Shown here one piece after another: positions 9,548 through 18,332 of a stretch of DNA of 47,420 nucleotides (within the stretch, counting starts at the first letter, position 1; each line of letters starts with the position of its first letter). The position numbers and the translations under genes are program-made. The stretch is from Autumnicola lenta. Lineage in GTDB: Bacteria; Bacteroidota; Bacteroidia; Flavobacteriales; Flavobacteriaceae. The stretch covers positions 1 to 47,420 of the forward strand of contig NZ_JAVRHO010000026.1 in assembly GCF_031846515.1 (NCBI RefSeq). Direction: 5' to 3'. The notes under the pieces were generated by a model. That model saw only the letters and a program-made list of their open reading frames with translations, did no database searches and had not been told where the DNA came from.

Positions 9548-10921
9548 TTACAGGGTTTTGATCTTAATATTTTTAAAAGCCACACGATCGCCGTGATCCT
9601 GCAATAAAATGTGTCCCTGGTCCTTTTCACCAAACTGCGGCCATTGGTCATATTTACTTTCAGCAACCAGTTGGCGATAGTCTTCACTCCTCCTCTCGTA
9701 TTCCAAAACTTTTGTCCCGTTAAGCCAATGCTCCACGTGATTATCTTTTGAAACGATGCGGCCAGAATTCCATTCCCCCGGAGGATTAACAGGTTTATTG
9801 GGATTTGCCTGGATTAAATCATACAAGGAAGCCAAAGTCCTGCTCCCCTCATGATTACCCAATTTGGCATCGGGATGGTTTTCATCATCAAGAACCTGGT
9901 ATTCCAGACCAATAGATGAACCCGGCCCTTTGTTGATATCGGTATCCACATAATATTTCACACCACTGTTTGCCCCTTCTGTAAGTTTAAAATCGAACTT
10001 AAGTTCAAAATCTTCATAGAGATTTGTTGTAACAATGTCACCTCCTGCGGCAGATTCTTCACCCCCGGAGGATAAGACGATAAGCTCTCCATTTTCGATA
10101 ACCCAGCCCTGCTCCGGGAATTGGTCCAGACGTGCTCCCCGCCATCCTTCTGTTGTTTTGCCATCCCAAAGCAACTGCCATCCATTTTCTTCTTCACTAA
10201 CCGTTAAGTTGTTCTTCGTATGAACAGGCTCCACAGGTGAATCTTTGGAATAAGTTTCAAGATCCTGAGTCAGGATCTTAACATTTTTCCACATTACCTC
10301 GGTTCCTTCCCTGGCACCCTCTTCTATGCTATGTACCTGGAGTGCTATAAATCCACTCGAAGTTTTATCATCTATGAGATGAGCGGCAGGGACACCATTT
10401 ATCCAGGTCTTAATTGTGTCGCCAATGGCCTCAATTCTATACATATTCCACTCATTTTGCTTAAATGCCCGTTGTGCAGTTGGATTATCATTTAATGTAA
10501 ACAACCAGCCCCGCCTGGCTTCATCATAAATACCTGCACTCCATGCCCTTTCTGAAGGATCTATTTCTACCTGATAACCATGAACCCTCCCGTTCATATA
10601 TTCTTTTAAGCTATTGCTCCTTATCTGAATTCCGGAATTCATACTGGGATCTACCTTATAATCCAGCTCAAGGATAAAATCGTCGTACTTTTTTTTAGTG
10701 GTCAAAAAAGAGTTTGGCGTATTACTAACGGTGGTGCCAATAATTACTGAATCCTCCACCCTGTAATTTGCTTCCCCTCCTTTTTGTGTCCAGCCTTCAA
10801 GAGATTCTCCATTAAAAAGATAAACCCACGGAGTTTCATCCTTGCTGGTTCCTGCACAGGATAAAGCCGAGCTAACAACTACTACAAGTAAAAACCTTAT
10901 TAAAAACAGTCCTTTTTTCAT
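9548..10921 (-). CDS. Double-DUF1080 (3-keto-disaccharide hydrolase family) lipoprotein
   Basis: 457-residue lipoprotein with two tandem DUF1080 domains of concanavalin-like fold. The leader ends in a lipobox (SSALSCAG, Cys about 22), predicting outer-membrane anchoring. Domain 1 runs about residues 30-215 (WVYLFNGESLEGWTQKGG to VMWKNVKIL) and domain 2 about 245-457 (WQLLWDGKTTEGWRGARLD to VAFKNIKIKTL). Both begin with the LFNGxxLxGW-type motif and contain GxIxLQ-type strands. DUF1080 proteins are known to act on 3-keto-glycosides produced by Gfo/Idh/MocA dehydrogenases. The tandem gene order with such a dehydrogenase 6 nt downstream supports that role. It probably leads an operon running down to position 129; regulatory box A lies 103 nt upstream. 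Confidence 0.88.
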   Translation of the reverse strand: MKKGLFLIRFLLVVVVSSALSCAGTSKDETPWVYLFNGESLEGWTQKGGEANYRVEDSVIIGTTVSNTPNSFLTTKKKYDDFILELDYKVDPSMNSGIQIRSNSLKEYMNGRVHGYQVEIDPSERAWSAGIYDEARRGWLFTLNDNPTAQRAFKQNEWNMYRIEAIGDTIKTWINGVPAAHLIDDKTSSGFIALQVHSIEEGAREGTEVMWKNVKILTQDLETYSKDSPVEPVHTKNNLTVSEEENGWQLLWDGKTTEGWRGARLDQFPEQGWVIENGELIVLSSGGEESAAGGDIVTTNLYEDFELKFDFKLTEGANSGVKYYVDTDINKGPGSSIGLEYQVLDDENHPDAKLGNHEGSRTLASLYDLIQANPNKPVNPPGEWNSGRIVSKDNHVEHWLNGTKVLEYERRSEDYRQLVAESKYDQWPQFGEKDQGHILLQDHGDRVAFKNIKIKTL

Positions 10922-11023
10922 TTTGAAATATATTCTTATTTAAAAAACTTTTTTCTAAGCTTACGATTAAATCGGTTAAAAATTTAATCATTTTACAATT
11001 TCTTAAATTTAAAATTCCCCTGC

Positions 11024-11041
11024 ATCCTGTACCTACCTGAG
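11024..11041 (-). promoter_or_regulatory. Regulatory box A (shared 18-bp element), upstream of the DUF1080 gene
   Basis: The plus strand reads ATCCTGTACCTACCTGAG. It matches the invariant core TCCTG-N-A-N5-CTG of the shared element and is nearly identical to box E in its first 13 bases. It lies about 103 nt upstream of the DUF1080 start. Unlike the other boxes there is no clear -7 motif 22 nt downstream; the nearest TAAAnnTA-type match (11004-11011) is 13 nt away. It is therefore the weakest of the six. Confidence 0.5.
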
Positions 11042-11181
11042 ACGAGGTTCCTTTGCATTTAACATAAAATTGAATTTGTTAGTTCTGAAAAGGTATGCTA
11101 TAATTCCCTGAAAAGGGGTGTAAAGGCAATTTACAAGTAATTTTTTGTGTGCAACGGAAAGTAAGAGATTAATGATATTAG

Positions 11182-12879
11182 TTATTTTTCAGATAAATTA
11201 GTGTTTGTAAGACGCTGTTTGTCTTCCAGAAGCTGACTTCTAAGTTTACTGTATTCCACTTCCTGAAGGTTTACCCTATCATCTATAGCAATAGAAGCCG
11301 CAGTAGCTGCAGACTGGCCAAGGACCATGAACACAGGTTCCATCCTGATAGACCCAAAGGCGATATGTGTAGCGCTTAGACATACCGGAACAAGTAAATT
11401 GACCGCTTCCTCTTCTCTCGGGATAATAGAACGGTAACTGATAGAATAAGGAGCCTCCACTTCGCTTTGCACATTTCCTTCATTTTGAACATATCCATTG
11501 GCATCGATATACCGCTGAACATGATGAGAATCCATACCATAAGCGGCCAGCCCCACAGCATCTTCGGCTTCTTCTATACCTTCTGCGTGATGTTGGGTCA
11601 TAACATAATCACTTATCATTCTACGAGCCTCTCTAATATAAAGTTGCTGCTGCCATCCATCTTCCCTCTCATATTCATCCCCGGTGGTTCCCCAACGGGA
11701 AACTTCCTCTTTAATATTGTCGGGTATGCGCGGATGATTGGCCAGTGTCCACATTAATCCCTTCTGGTAATTCCGATGTGCTTCTATTATTCTCTCCCGC
11801 TCCTCATAAGAAGCTTCGGGATAAGTATAGTTTTGTCCAATAAAGTCTGTTGAAAACCCTAACCTGTTATTTGTATCTGTTTTACGATTGGGCATTGAGG
11901 AATTGATCCAGGGAATTCTGCTTTCTCCTGCTTCATAATTACGAATTAAAAGTTCATAATCCAACTCATCGTATCCTGCCGGTTTTTCAAAAATAACCCG
12001 GTTATCCGGATGATCTGTAAGGGTCATTCTAAAGCAATATGCCTGTATCTTATTATCTGCATCCCCATCGAAACCGGGCCCACCTTCCAGGACGTAGGGT
12101 AAGAGTCCGCTAGATTTCTTTCCCTTTATGATGTAAGGATCTACACCATCAACAAAATTATGGTTAGCACCATTATAGGAAATATCTTTCTTTAAAGACA
12201 GGTTTAGGTCATTGGCCTGAACCCCATTTAATGTTTCTCCATATTGATCATTTGCCTCACGACCAACGGTATAACTCACACCTGCAGTGGCCATCAGGTC
12301 GCCTTCATAAGTAGCGTCTATAAACATTTTACCTCTGTAACCCTCTCCACTCTCCATAACAATTTTTTCAATTGAAACACCATTTTTCTGAACCCCATTT
12401 TTACGGTTTAACCGCTCATTATAAACTAATTCAACCTTCTCTCTGGCCAACATTTCCCTGAACACCTTTAAAGCAGCTGAAGGTTCAAACGTCCACATGG
12501 TTTCTTCCCCTTCTTCTGTACGTGTCTGCCCCCCATCTTGATACTGCTCGGGCTCCTGCCATCTCCAGTTTTCGGGGTCCTCGTAATATTTCTTAATGTT
12601 CTGGTAAAATTCCCTGCTGATACCACCTATAGCCTGTTTGTTGCCAATATCAGTTTGACCGAGGCCTCCTGTGGTAAGACCTCCAATCCGGTTTGATGGT
12701 TCAATTAAGACCACAGATTTTCCCATTCTTGAACTTTGTATAGCTGCAGCTATTCCTGCAGATGTACCCCCATATACAACTATATCAAATCGATTTATTT
12801 TATCCTGAACAAATAGCGGTTTGCCGGAATTGAATGCGACAAGAATTAAAACAACTAAAACTTTTAATCTATTTTCCAT
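11182..12879 (-). CDS. FAD-dependent oxidoreductase, exported
   Basis: Flavoprotein of the FAD_oxidored type, often found in Bacteroidota PULs, 565 residues from the ATG at 12879. An in-frame TTG at 12894 would add five residues before the signal peptide (MENRLKVLVVLILVAFNSG), so the ATG is preferred. The dinucleotide-binding fold is clear: FDIVVYGGTSAGIAAAIQ, then the FAD ribose acid VVLIEPSNRIGGLTTGGL. MFIDATYEGDLMATAGVSY is typical of this family, and SIRMEPVFMVLGQSAATAA near the C-terminus closes the flavin site. The substrate is unknown; an oxidised sugar or glycoside is plausible given the Gfo/Idh/MocA and DUF1080 neighbours. It lies downstream of the susD terminator, so it is either read through from susCD or has its own promoter in the 145-nt gap. 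Confidence 0.85.
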   Translation of the reverse strand: MENRLKVLVVLILVAFNSGKPLFVQDKINRFDIVVYGGTSAGIAAAIQSSRMGKSVVLIEPSNRIGGLTTGGLGQTDIGNKQAIGGISREFYQNIKKYYEDPENWRWQEPEQYQDGGQTRTEEGEETMWTFEPSAALKVFREMLAREKVELVYNERLNRKNGVQKNGVSIEKIVMESGEGYRGKMFIDATYEGDLMATAGVSYTVGREANDQYGETLNGVQANDLNLSLKKDISYNGANHNFVDGVDPYIIKGKKSSGLLPYVLEGGPGFDGDADNKIQAYCFRMTLTDHPDNRVIFEKPAGYDELDYELLIRNYEAGESRIPWINSSMPNRKTDTNNRLGFSTDFIGQNYTYPEASYEERERIIEAHRNYQKGLMWTLANHPRIPDNIKEEVSRWGTTGDEYEREDGWQQQLYIREARRMISDYVMTQHHAEGIEEAEDAVGLAAYGMDSHHVQRYIDANGYVQNEGNVQSEVEAPYSISYRSIIPREEEAVNLLVPVCLSATHIAFGSIRMEPVFMVLGQSAATAASIAIDDRVNLQEVEYSKLRSQLLEDKQRLTNTNLSEK

Positions 12880-12956
12880 AATATTAATTTTCAATCCTTT
12901 TAATATCCTTACTTAATGCTTAATATTTCTTCCCGGTTTCCGTAGCACCCTAATTT

Positions 12957-12987
12957 AAAAAAGAGGCAGCCTAAGCCTGCCCCTTTT
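12957..12987 (-). terminator. Rho-independent terminator after susD
   Basis: On the minus strand the sequence forms a hairpin with arms GGGGCAG and CTGCCTC (one G-T pair) around a 7-nt loop. A-rich sequence precedes it and a run of six T follows. It lies 38 nt past the susD stop codon, a usual position for attenuating transcription after a susCD pair. Confidence 0.75.
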
Positions 12988-13024
12988 AAAACTAAACTAA
13001 CTCAAATCAAATCAAATCAATTTT

Positions 13025-14581
13025 TTAGTAACCCGGGTTATTATTTAAGATCTCATCATTCCTGCTTATTTCTGTTTGAGGTATTGGAAACAACAGATGT
13101 TTGCTTACATCAAATTGAACGGGCGAAGCAAGCGCTGTACTAAAATGATCATCACTTCCAGTCCAACCTGTAAGATTAATATCGCCCGATTCATGCCACC
13201 TTTTCAAATCCCACCATCTATGACCTTCCCCGGCCAGTTCAACAAATCTCTCATTCATGATCCATTCCATAATTGTTGAGTTATTTGTTTCACTAGTAGA
13301 GTAATTTTCAGGTAGTGAACCGTCACCTTCCCCAGACTGCGCTCCCCAATTTCTGGCTCTGGCCCTTACATCATTTACATGCTCAATAGCCACAGAAGGA
13401 TTACCTGTCTTTAGTTGAGCCTCTGCAATTAATAGCTTTAAATCGGCATACCTTAAGACCCGCTCATTATTAATAGAGGTAAAGTGTGGTGCTAAACGCT
13501 CATCTAATTCTGGTAAAGTGTACTTCTGAAAAAGTCTCCCTCCTTCATTATCATCTTCCCTTAAGAAAAAACTTATACGGGGATCATTTCCAAAACCATC
13601 CAATAACTTTTCTGTTACTATAAATCGTGTTCCTGCTCCATCACTTGCCAAACCGTTTCCAGCCGGTGTCATCATTCCTCTAAACACGCTCATATCCTCA
13701 ACACCTCTCCAGGGCCCATCATTGTACAATTGAATATTGTTTATGGCATTTGGAGCCGCAGCCTGGATTTCGAACAGAGATTCCGCATTATTCTCTGTTT
13801 CATGATCAAAATTATCAGTGTAATCTGTAAGAAGCGTAGCCGTTATACTGTTGAAAACAGAAATAGCTTCTGAATGGTCTGCCATATCGCCGGTATAATT
13901 GGCTCTAAATACCAGCGCTTTAACCAATAGCCCCCTCGCGGAATTTTTTGTTGCTCTTCCTCTATATCTGTCATCCCAACTTTCAGGCAAAATTGGAATT
14001 GCCGCCCGTGCATCTTCTACAACCTGATTTAAAACTTCAAGTTTATCGCTTTTCGGAGTATTTGTATTTCCTGCCGTGAGCCTTTCTGTTATTATAGGAA
14101 CATTTCCGTAAATATTAAATAGGCTAAAATATGCATATGACCGTAAAAACAAAGCTTCCCCTTCCATTCTCGTAATTTCCTCTGCACCGTCATAATTGGA
14201 GTAATCGACATTGTTCACCTTCTGAATGACAACATTACATTTTTGAATCATCTCGTAGGTGTTGTCAAAAATCCATTCCAGTCTGGAATTGGTAGAGTTT
14301 AGCCGTCCATCAAACAATTCCTCTGGCGTACGCGCTGCCTGGGTTTCAGTAAGGTCATCGCCCGGTAACAGCCACAGGCTATTTGGATAGTTCCCTCTAT
14401 TATAATGATAGAAGTCATATAATTTAGCATACGCTCCAACAAGAACATTCCGGAATTCAATAACATTGGAAAAGTAACTATCTTCAGTATTTGCCAATGG
14501 CGGTGAGTCTACCCTGTCGGGATCACAGCTCATACCGATCAATAACAAAACACAACCTAAAATTTTATAAGAAATTTTCAT
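13025..14581 (-). CDS. susD: SusD/RagB family glycan-binding outer-membrane lipoprotein
   Basis: Surface lipoprotein that binds oligosaccharides and caps the SusC channel, 518 residues. The leader MKISYKILGCVLLLIGMSCDPD has its lipobox Cys at about residue 19. Family marks are the TPR-like segments FRNVLVGAYAKLYDF, MEGEALFLRSYAYFSLFNIYGNVPI, the LRYADLKLLIAEAQ helix, and the C-terminal GEGHRWWDLKRW and LFPIPQTEISRNDEILNNNPGY, the usual SusD ending. It follows susC after 14 nt, so the two are co-transcribed. The specific ligand is not evident; the setting suggests a rhamnose-rich oligosaccharide. Confidence 0.95.
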   Translation of the reverse strand: MKISYKILGCVLLLIGMSCDPDRVDSPPLANTEDSYFSNVIEFRNVLVGAYAKLYDFYHYNRGNYPNSLWLLPGDDLTETQAARTPEELFDGRLNSTNSRLEWIFDNTYEMIQKCNVVIQKVNNVDYSNYDGAEEITRMEGEALFLRSYAYFSLFNIYGNVPIITERLTAGNTNTPKSDKLEVLNQVVEDARAAIPILPESWDDRYRGRATKNSARGLLVKALVFRANYTGDMADHSEAISVFNSITATLLTDYTDNFDHETENNAESLFEIQAAAPNAINNIQLYNDGPWRGVEDMSVFRGMMTPAGNGLASDGAGTRFIVTEKLLDGFGNDPRISFFLREDDNEGGRLFQKYTLPELDERLAPHFTSINNERVLRYADLKLLIAEAQLKTGNPSVAIEHVNDVRARARNWGAQSGEGDGSLPENYSTSETNNSTIMEWIMNERFVELAGEGHRWWDLKRWHESGDINLTGWTGSDDHFSTALASPVQFDVSKHLLFPIPQTEISRNDEILNNNPGY

Positions 14582-14595
14582 AATCTTTTTTTTTA

Positions 14596-17500
14596 TTAAA
14601 AATTAGCTTTTAAGCCAAGCATATAAGTCTTAGGAAGAGGATAAGCATCGTTAACAGGATCTATACCCCTCCAGTTATGCACATAAATGTTATTTTGACC
14701 TCCAACATAAATTCGAAGCGAACTTATAGCATCTTTCATACTGGCCAAAGCGCCGGATTGTAAAGTATATCCAAGTTGCCAGTTATTTAAGCGAAAAAAG
14801 GCAGCACTTTCCACAAAACGATCAGAAAATCTGTTATTACCCGCAGGGTCTCCAATAACAGCTCTTGGCATATTAGTATCAGTGTTAGTTGGTGTCCATC
14901 TGTTTTGTACGGTGGTCCTGTAATTAACACCTGAACTGCTCATAGCTTCCTGCGCTGCTCTTACATAGTTATACTTATCGACATCTCCTTCTCCATAGAA
15001 ACTCAGGGAAAGATCAAATCCTTTATATCCTGAGTTTATATTTATCCCATAAGTGTAGCCGGGTATTGTATTTCCTATTTCCGTCTGGTCATAGGTATTT
15101 ACCTGACCATCTGGTGTAGTGCTATAAAAAGGTTCTTCCTCTGTAGGATCTCCCTGAACATCCTGAAAATATAAATCTCCGGGAGCAACGTAGTCCATAT
15201 TTTGTACGGTCTGATCTGGGTTGGTATTGTAATATTCATCGATCTCTTGCTGAGATTGGAAAATCCCCCCTACTTTATAGCCCCAGATATGTCCAAGGGA
15301 ACGTCCTTCTTCTACACGATAGGTCCTTCCAAACTGATTGGTAGAAAAGAGAGGCTGGTTATTATAGAGTTGCGTAACTTCATTTCTGAGGAAACTAATA
15401 TTTGCGGTTGCCCCATAACTAAAGTCCCCTATTTTATCATTATAACCCAATGAAAGGTCCACACCTTCGTTTAAAAGTTCCCCCACGTTGAACAAGGGAT
15501 CACTCGTACCTACGCTCAGAGGAAGATTCACAATCTGTTGAATTCCATTCTGCCTGCGCTGATATAATTCCATTGTCATATTGAGCCTGTAATCAAAAAA
15601 AGCAGCATCAAAACCTACGTAGGTAGTCTCGGCAACCTCCCACACCAGAGCTTCATTAGGAAAATCATTTAAATTAACAGCTATAAAGTAATTCCCAAGT
15701 GCATCACCATTTCCTGATCCAAACCTATAAGAACCTGCACCGCCTGCGCGTGATAAATAGGCAAACCTTCCAACAGCAACCTCATCATTACCAGCTTCAC
15801 CATACCCGGCCCTGAGCTTGAAATCATTTACAAAATCGACATCATTCATAAATCTTTCACTACTTAACCTCCAGGCACCCGAGAGGGAATAGAAATTACC
15901 CCATCTGTACTCTTCAGCCATACCAGAGCTGGCGTCTCTTCTAAAGGAGCCGTCCAAATAATACTTGTCCCCATAACTGTAACTAAGCCGCCCTACGTAT
16001 CCAAACCAAAAACGCTCATTCCAGCTTACAAAAGAAGAATTGTTTGCTAAGTCATTATCAAAACCTATTTGATCTATATTATTAATATTTATAATATTTC
16101 CACCACTTAAATTTTTTGTTTGAGTTCTTTGATACTGGTCCTGAACAACACCTGTAAAAACGAACCTATGATCTCCAAAATTCTTTTCATAGGTAAGAGT
16201 GAAATCAAATTGGTAATTAAAAATGTTGTTTGCTCTTGACTCATGGGTTCCAAGGCTATTTGGTGCAGCAGGGGAATCGGTTCTTGGGTCCTGTCCGTCC
16301 GGTCGGAAAATGTTAGTTGAATAAAGCCTTGTGCTAACCCTATCTTGTTGAACCTGATCTAAACTTAAACTTGTTCTTAGGGTCAAATCTCTTAAAGGAG
16401 TTAATTCTACGTAACCCTGACCTATATGCCTTAGGTTCTGAAACAAACCTCTGTTTATACTTGCGTTAGCTAAATAGTTTCGCTTGGTCCCCTGCCCAAA
16501 GCGTCTCACCTGTTGCCAGTTACCTGCAGGAGGATCTAAAACTTCAGCAAATCCTGAATCAGACGAGGGATCGTAAATTGGCTGCCATGGTGTAACGGCC
16601 GCAATTTCATCCAGCGGTGTATCTTCAATTTCAGAATTTTGATGGGCAAATTTGTAGTTCATCCCTATTTTCAACCAATCATTTATTCTTGTATTCAAAT
16701 TTATTGAAGCTCTGTACGTTTCCAGTCCACTTCCTACCAGGACACCTTCCTGATTATCATATCCTATTCCTACGTAGTAATCTGTATTTTTATCTGCTCC
16801 GGAAACTTTTAATCCGTAAGAATTTATCAGGGCATTGTTTCTCACTAAATCATCCTGCCAATCGTAAGTTTCGTTGGAGCTTATATAGAAGGGACTGGTT
16901 GGATCGAACTGAGGAGAAAAAGAAATTCTCCTGACAATATCATCAGCCGCAAGTCTACCATAAAGATCTTCCTCAATGGACACGTCAGGATTATTATTAT
17001 TGGCATACATTTCCTCCACAAGATTCCGATATTGTTCGGTGTTTAGCATATTGAAAGTATCAATATTCTGAAACCCTGCTCTGGAAGTGAATTCCACAGT
17101 CGGGGCACCTCTTTTACCTTTTTTAGTAGTAATAAGAACCACTCCGTTTGCACCTCTGCTTCCATATATTGCCGCAGAAGAAGCATCCTTTAGAACTGTT
17201 ATGGACGCAATATCATCTGGATTAATCATGGTAAAAAGGTTTGGAGGAGGAGTAGAGCCACCTCTTCCAATTAAATCAAGGTTACCAGCAGTAGGCGGAG
17301 TGATAATCTGTCCATCTACCACATACAATGGTTGAGAGTTTCCTTGCCAGCTACCAATACCTCTAACGTAGATTTCCGGAGGAGAATTAGGATCCCCGCT
17401 TGAGTTAATTACCCTTACCCCGGTAGTGTTTCCCTGTAAAGCAAATTGCGGGGAAGCAAAAGCGGTTTTTTCGATTTGCTCGGCATCCACGCTGCTTATA

Positions 17501-17862
17501 GAACCCGTTAAATCCCTTTTTAACTTAGATCCGAATCCAATTACCACCACTTCATTTAACTCGTCAGCACTTTCCTGCATTACTACATCATAAATATCCT
17601 CGGCTCCCACAACTACTTCTACATTTTCGCTTCCAACAAAAGAGAAGACCAGAACATCTCCTGGTGCAGCTTGTAGTTCGTATTCTCCGTCAAAATTGGT
17701 TTGGGTACCAACGTTTGTGCCCTGGATTAAAACATTTACCCCGGGCATCAAGAGTCCATCATCACCTACAACTGTTCCTGTCACAGTTTTTTCCTGTGCA
17801 AAAATTGATAGGCTAAAAAGGAAAAAAGAACATCTTAGGATTTTTTTTAAGAAATGTCTCAT
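14596..17862 (-). CDS. susC: SusC/RagA family TonB-linked outer-membrane transporter
   Basis: TonB-dependent importer of oligosaccharides, 1088 residues. In order: a signal peptide (to about residue 22, ending SIFAQ), a carboxypeptidase-regulatory-like beta domain (TVTGTVVGDDGLLMPGVNVLIQGTNVGT, about 25-95), a plug domain with the SusC motifs SGDPNSPPEIYVRGIGSW, PLYVVDGQII and SAAIYGSRGANGVVLITTKKGK, then the beta-barrel ending in an aromatic residue (MLGLKANF). There is no N-terminal secretin/STN extension that would signal an anti-sigma-factor input, so expression is not likely to be through a dedicated ECF sigma factor. A well-formed promoter with regulatory box B precedes it. Confidence 0.96.
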   Translation of the reverse strand: MRHFLKKILRCSFFLFSLSIFAQEKTVTGTVVGDDGLLMPGVNVLIQGTNVGTQTNFDGEYELQAAPGDVLVFSFVGSENVEVVVGAEDIYDVVMQESADELNEVVVIGFGSKLKRDLTGSISSVDAEQIEKTAFASPQFALQGNTTGVRVINSSGDPNSPPEIYVRGIGSWQGNSQPLYVVDGQIITPPTAGNLDLIGRGGSTPPPNLFTMINPDDIASITVLKDASSAAIYGSRGANGVVLITTKKGKRGAPTVEFTSRAGFQNIDTFNMLNTEQYRNLVEEMYANNNNPDVSIEEDLYGRLAADDIVRRISFSPQFDPTSPFYISSNETYDWQDDLVRNNALINSYGLKVSGADKNTDYYVGIGYDNQEGVLVGSGLETYRASINLNTRINDWLKIGMNYKFAHQNSEIEDTPLDEIAAVTPWQPIYDPSSDSGFAEVLDPPAGNWQQVRRFGQGTKRNYLANASINRGLFQNLRHIGQGYVELTPLRDLTLRTSLSLDQVQQDRVSTRLYSTNIFRPDGQDPRTDSPAAPNSLGTHESRANNIFNYQFDFTLTYEKNFGDHRFVFTGVVQDQYQRTQTKNLSGGNIININNIDQIGFDNDLANNSSFVSWNERFWFGYVGRLSYSYGDKYYLDGSFRRDASSGMAEEYRWGNFYSLSGAWRLSSERFMNDVDFVNDFKLRAGYGEAGNDEVAVGRFAYLSRAGGAGSYRFGSGNGDALGNYFIAVNLNDFPNEALVWEVAETTYVGFDAAFFDYRLNMTMELYQRRQNGIQQIVNLPLSVGTSDPLFNVGELLNEGVDLSLGYNDKIGDFSYGATANISFLRNEVTQLYNNQPLFSTNQFGRTYRVEEGRSLGHIWGYKVGGIFQSQQEIDEYYNTNPDQTVQNMDYVAPGDLYFQDVQGDPTEEEPFYSTTPDGQVNTYDQTEIGNTIPGYTYGININSGYKGFDLSLSFYGEGDVDKYNYVRAAQEAMSSSGVNYRTTVQNRWTPTNTDTNMPRAVIGDPAGNNRFSDRFVESAAFFRLNNWQLGYTLQSGALASMKDAISSLRIYVGGQNNIYVHNWRGIDPVNDAYPLPKTYMLGLKANF

Positions 17863-17895
17863 ATTTAAATCGTTATTTGGAATTAATTAACATTT

Positions 17896-17942
17896 CAAAT
17901 ATATCAGGTTTCTTTCATCAAGGTATCCTGTACTGTACTGCA
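17896..17942 (-). promoter_or_regulatory. susC promoter with regulatory box B
   Basis: The plus strand shows CAAATATA at 17896-17903, i.e. TATATTTG on the coding strand, a full match to the Bacteroidota -7 element TAnnTTTG. Exactly 22 nt further upstream begins box B, ATCCTGTACTGTACTGCA (17925-17942). The -7 box lies 34 nt before the susC start codon. The box covers the place of the -33 element, as expected for an activator site. Confidence 0.72.
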
Positions 17943-18332
17943 AAAAATCAATTATTTCACCAGTGCGTATCCTTTTTAGGAGAAAACGGCAAATAAATAT
18001 AATCACCATATTTGTAAGTATACCACTATGATTACTAGAAGGATATGTTCACGGCCTGCTTTAGAAGAAGAAGAAAGAAGAAAAAGTGAAATTTTAAATA
18101 AATTAACATAAATAGTGTTGATAGCCGAATATCAATTCCGGTAGTTACTTTCTTTAGATCCTATCGCTGTAATTTTTTGAACTGATAATTTAATAAGAAT
18201 AATTTCTAGAATTTGTAAATTCTAAATGAAGAAGCTTTAAAAGCGTGTCCTGGAGCTAGTATAGCAGATATTGCAATTTCATTTTCAGAATATTCTTGAA
18301 CCTAAAACTGAAGATAAAATTGCTAATAAAAA
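17943..18332. other. Non-coding gap between susC promoter and the nucleoside-hydrolase gene
   Basis: No convincing gene is present in this 390-nt AT-rich stretch. It holds a perfect inverted repeat, TAGAATTT-GT-AAATTCTA at 18207-18224. A 27-codon frame starts at 18028 on the plus strand (RPALEEEERRKSEILNKLT), which I cannot assign; it might be the remnant of a small charged protein but is too short to call. No terminator hairpin with a T-run was seen after the 18333 stop. Confidence 0.5.

Noticed and set aside
18028..18111. 27-codon frame (RPALEEEERRKSEILNKLT) as a relic of a small ribbon-helix-helix or mobilisation protein
   Set aside because: The similarity is only an impression from charged residues; too short and no supporting mobile-element sequence nearby.
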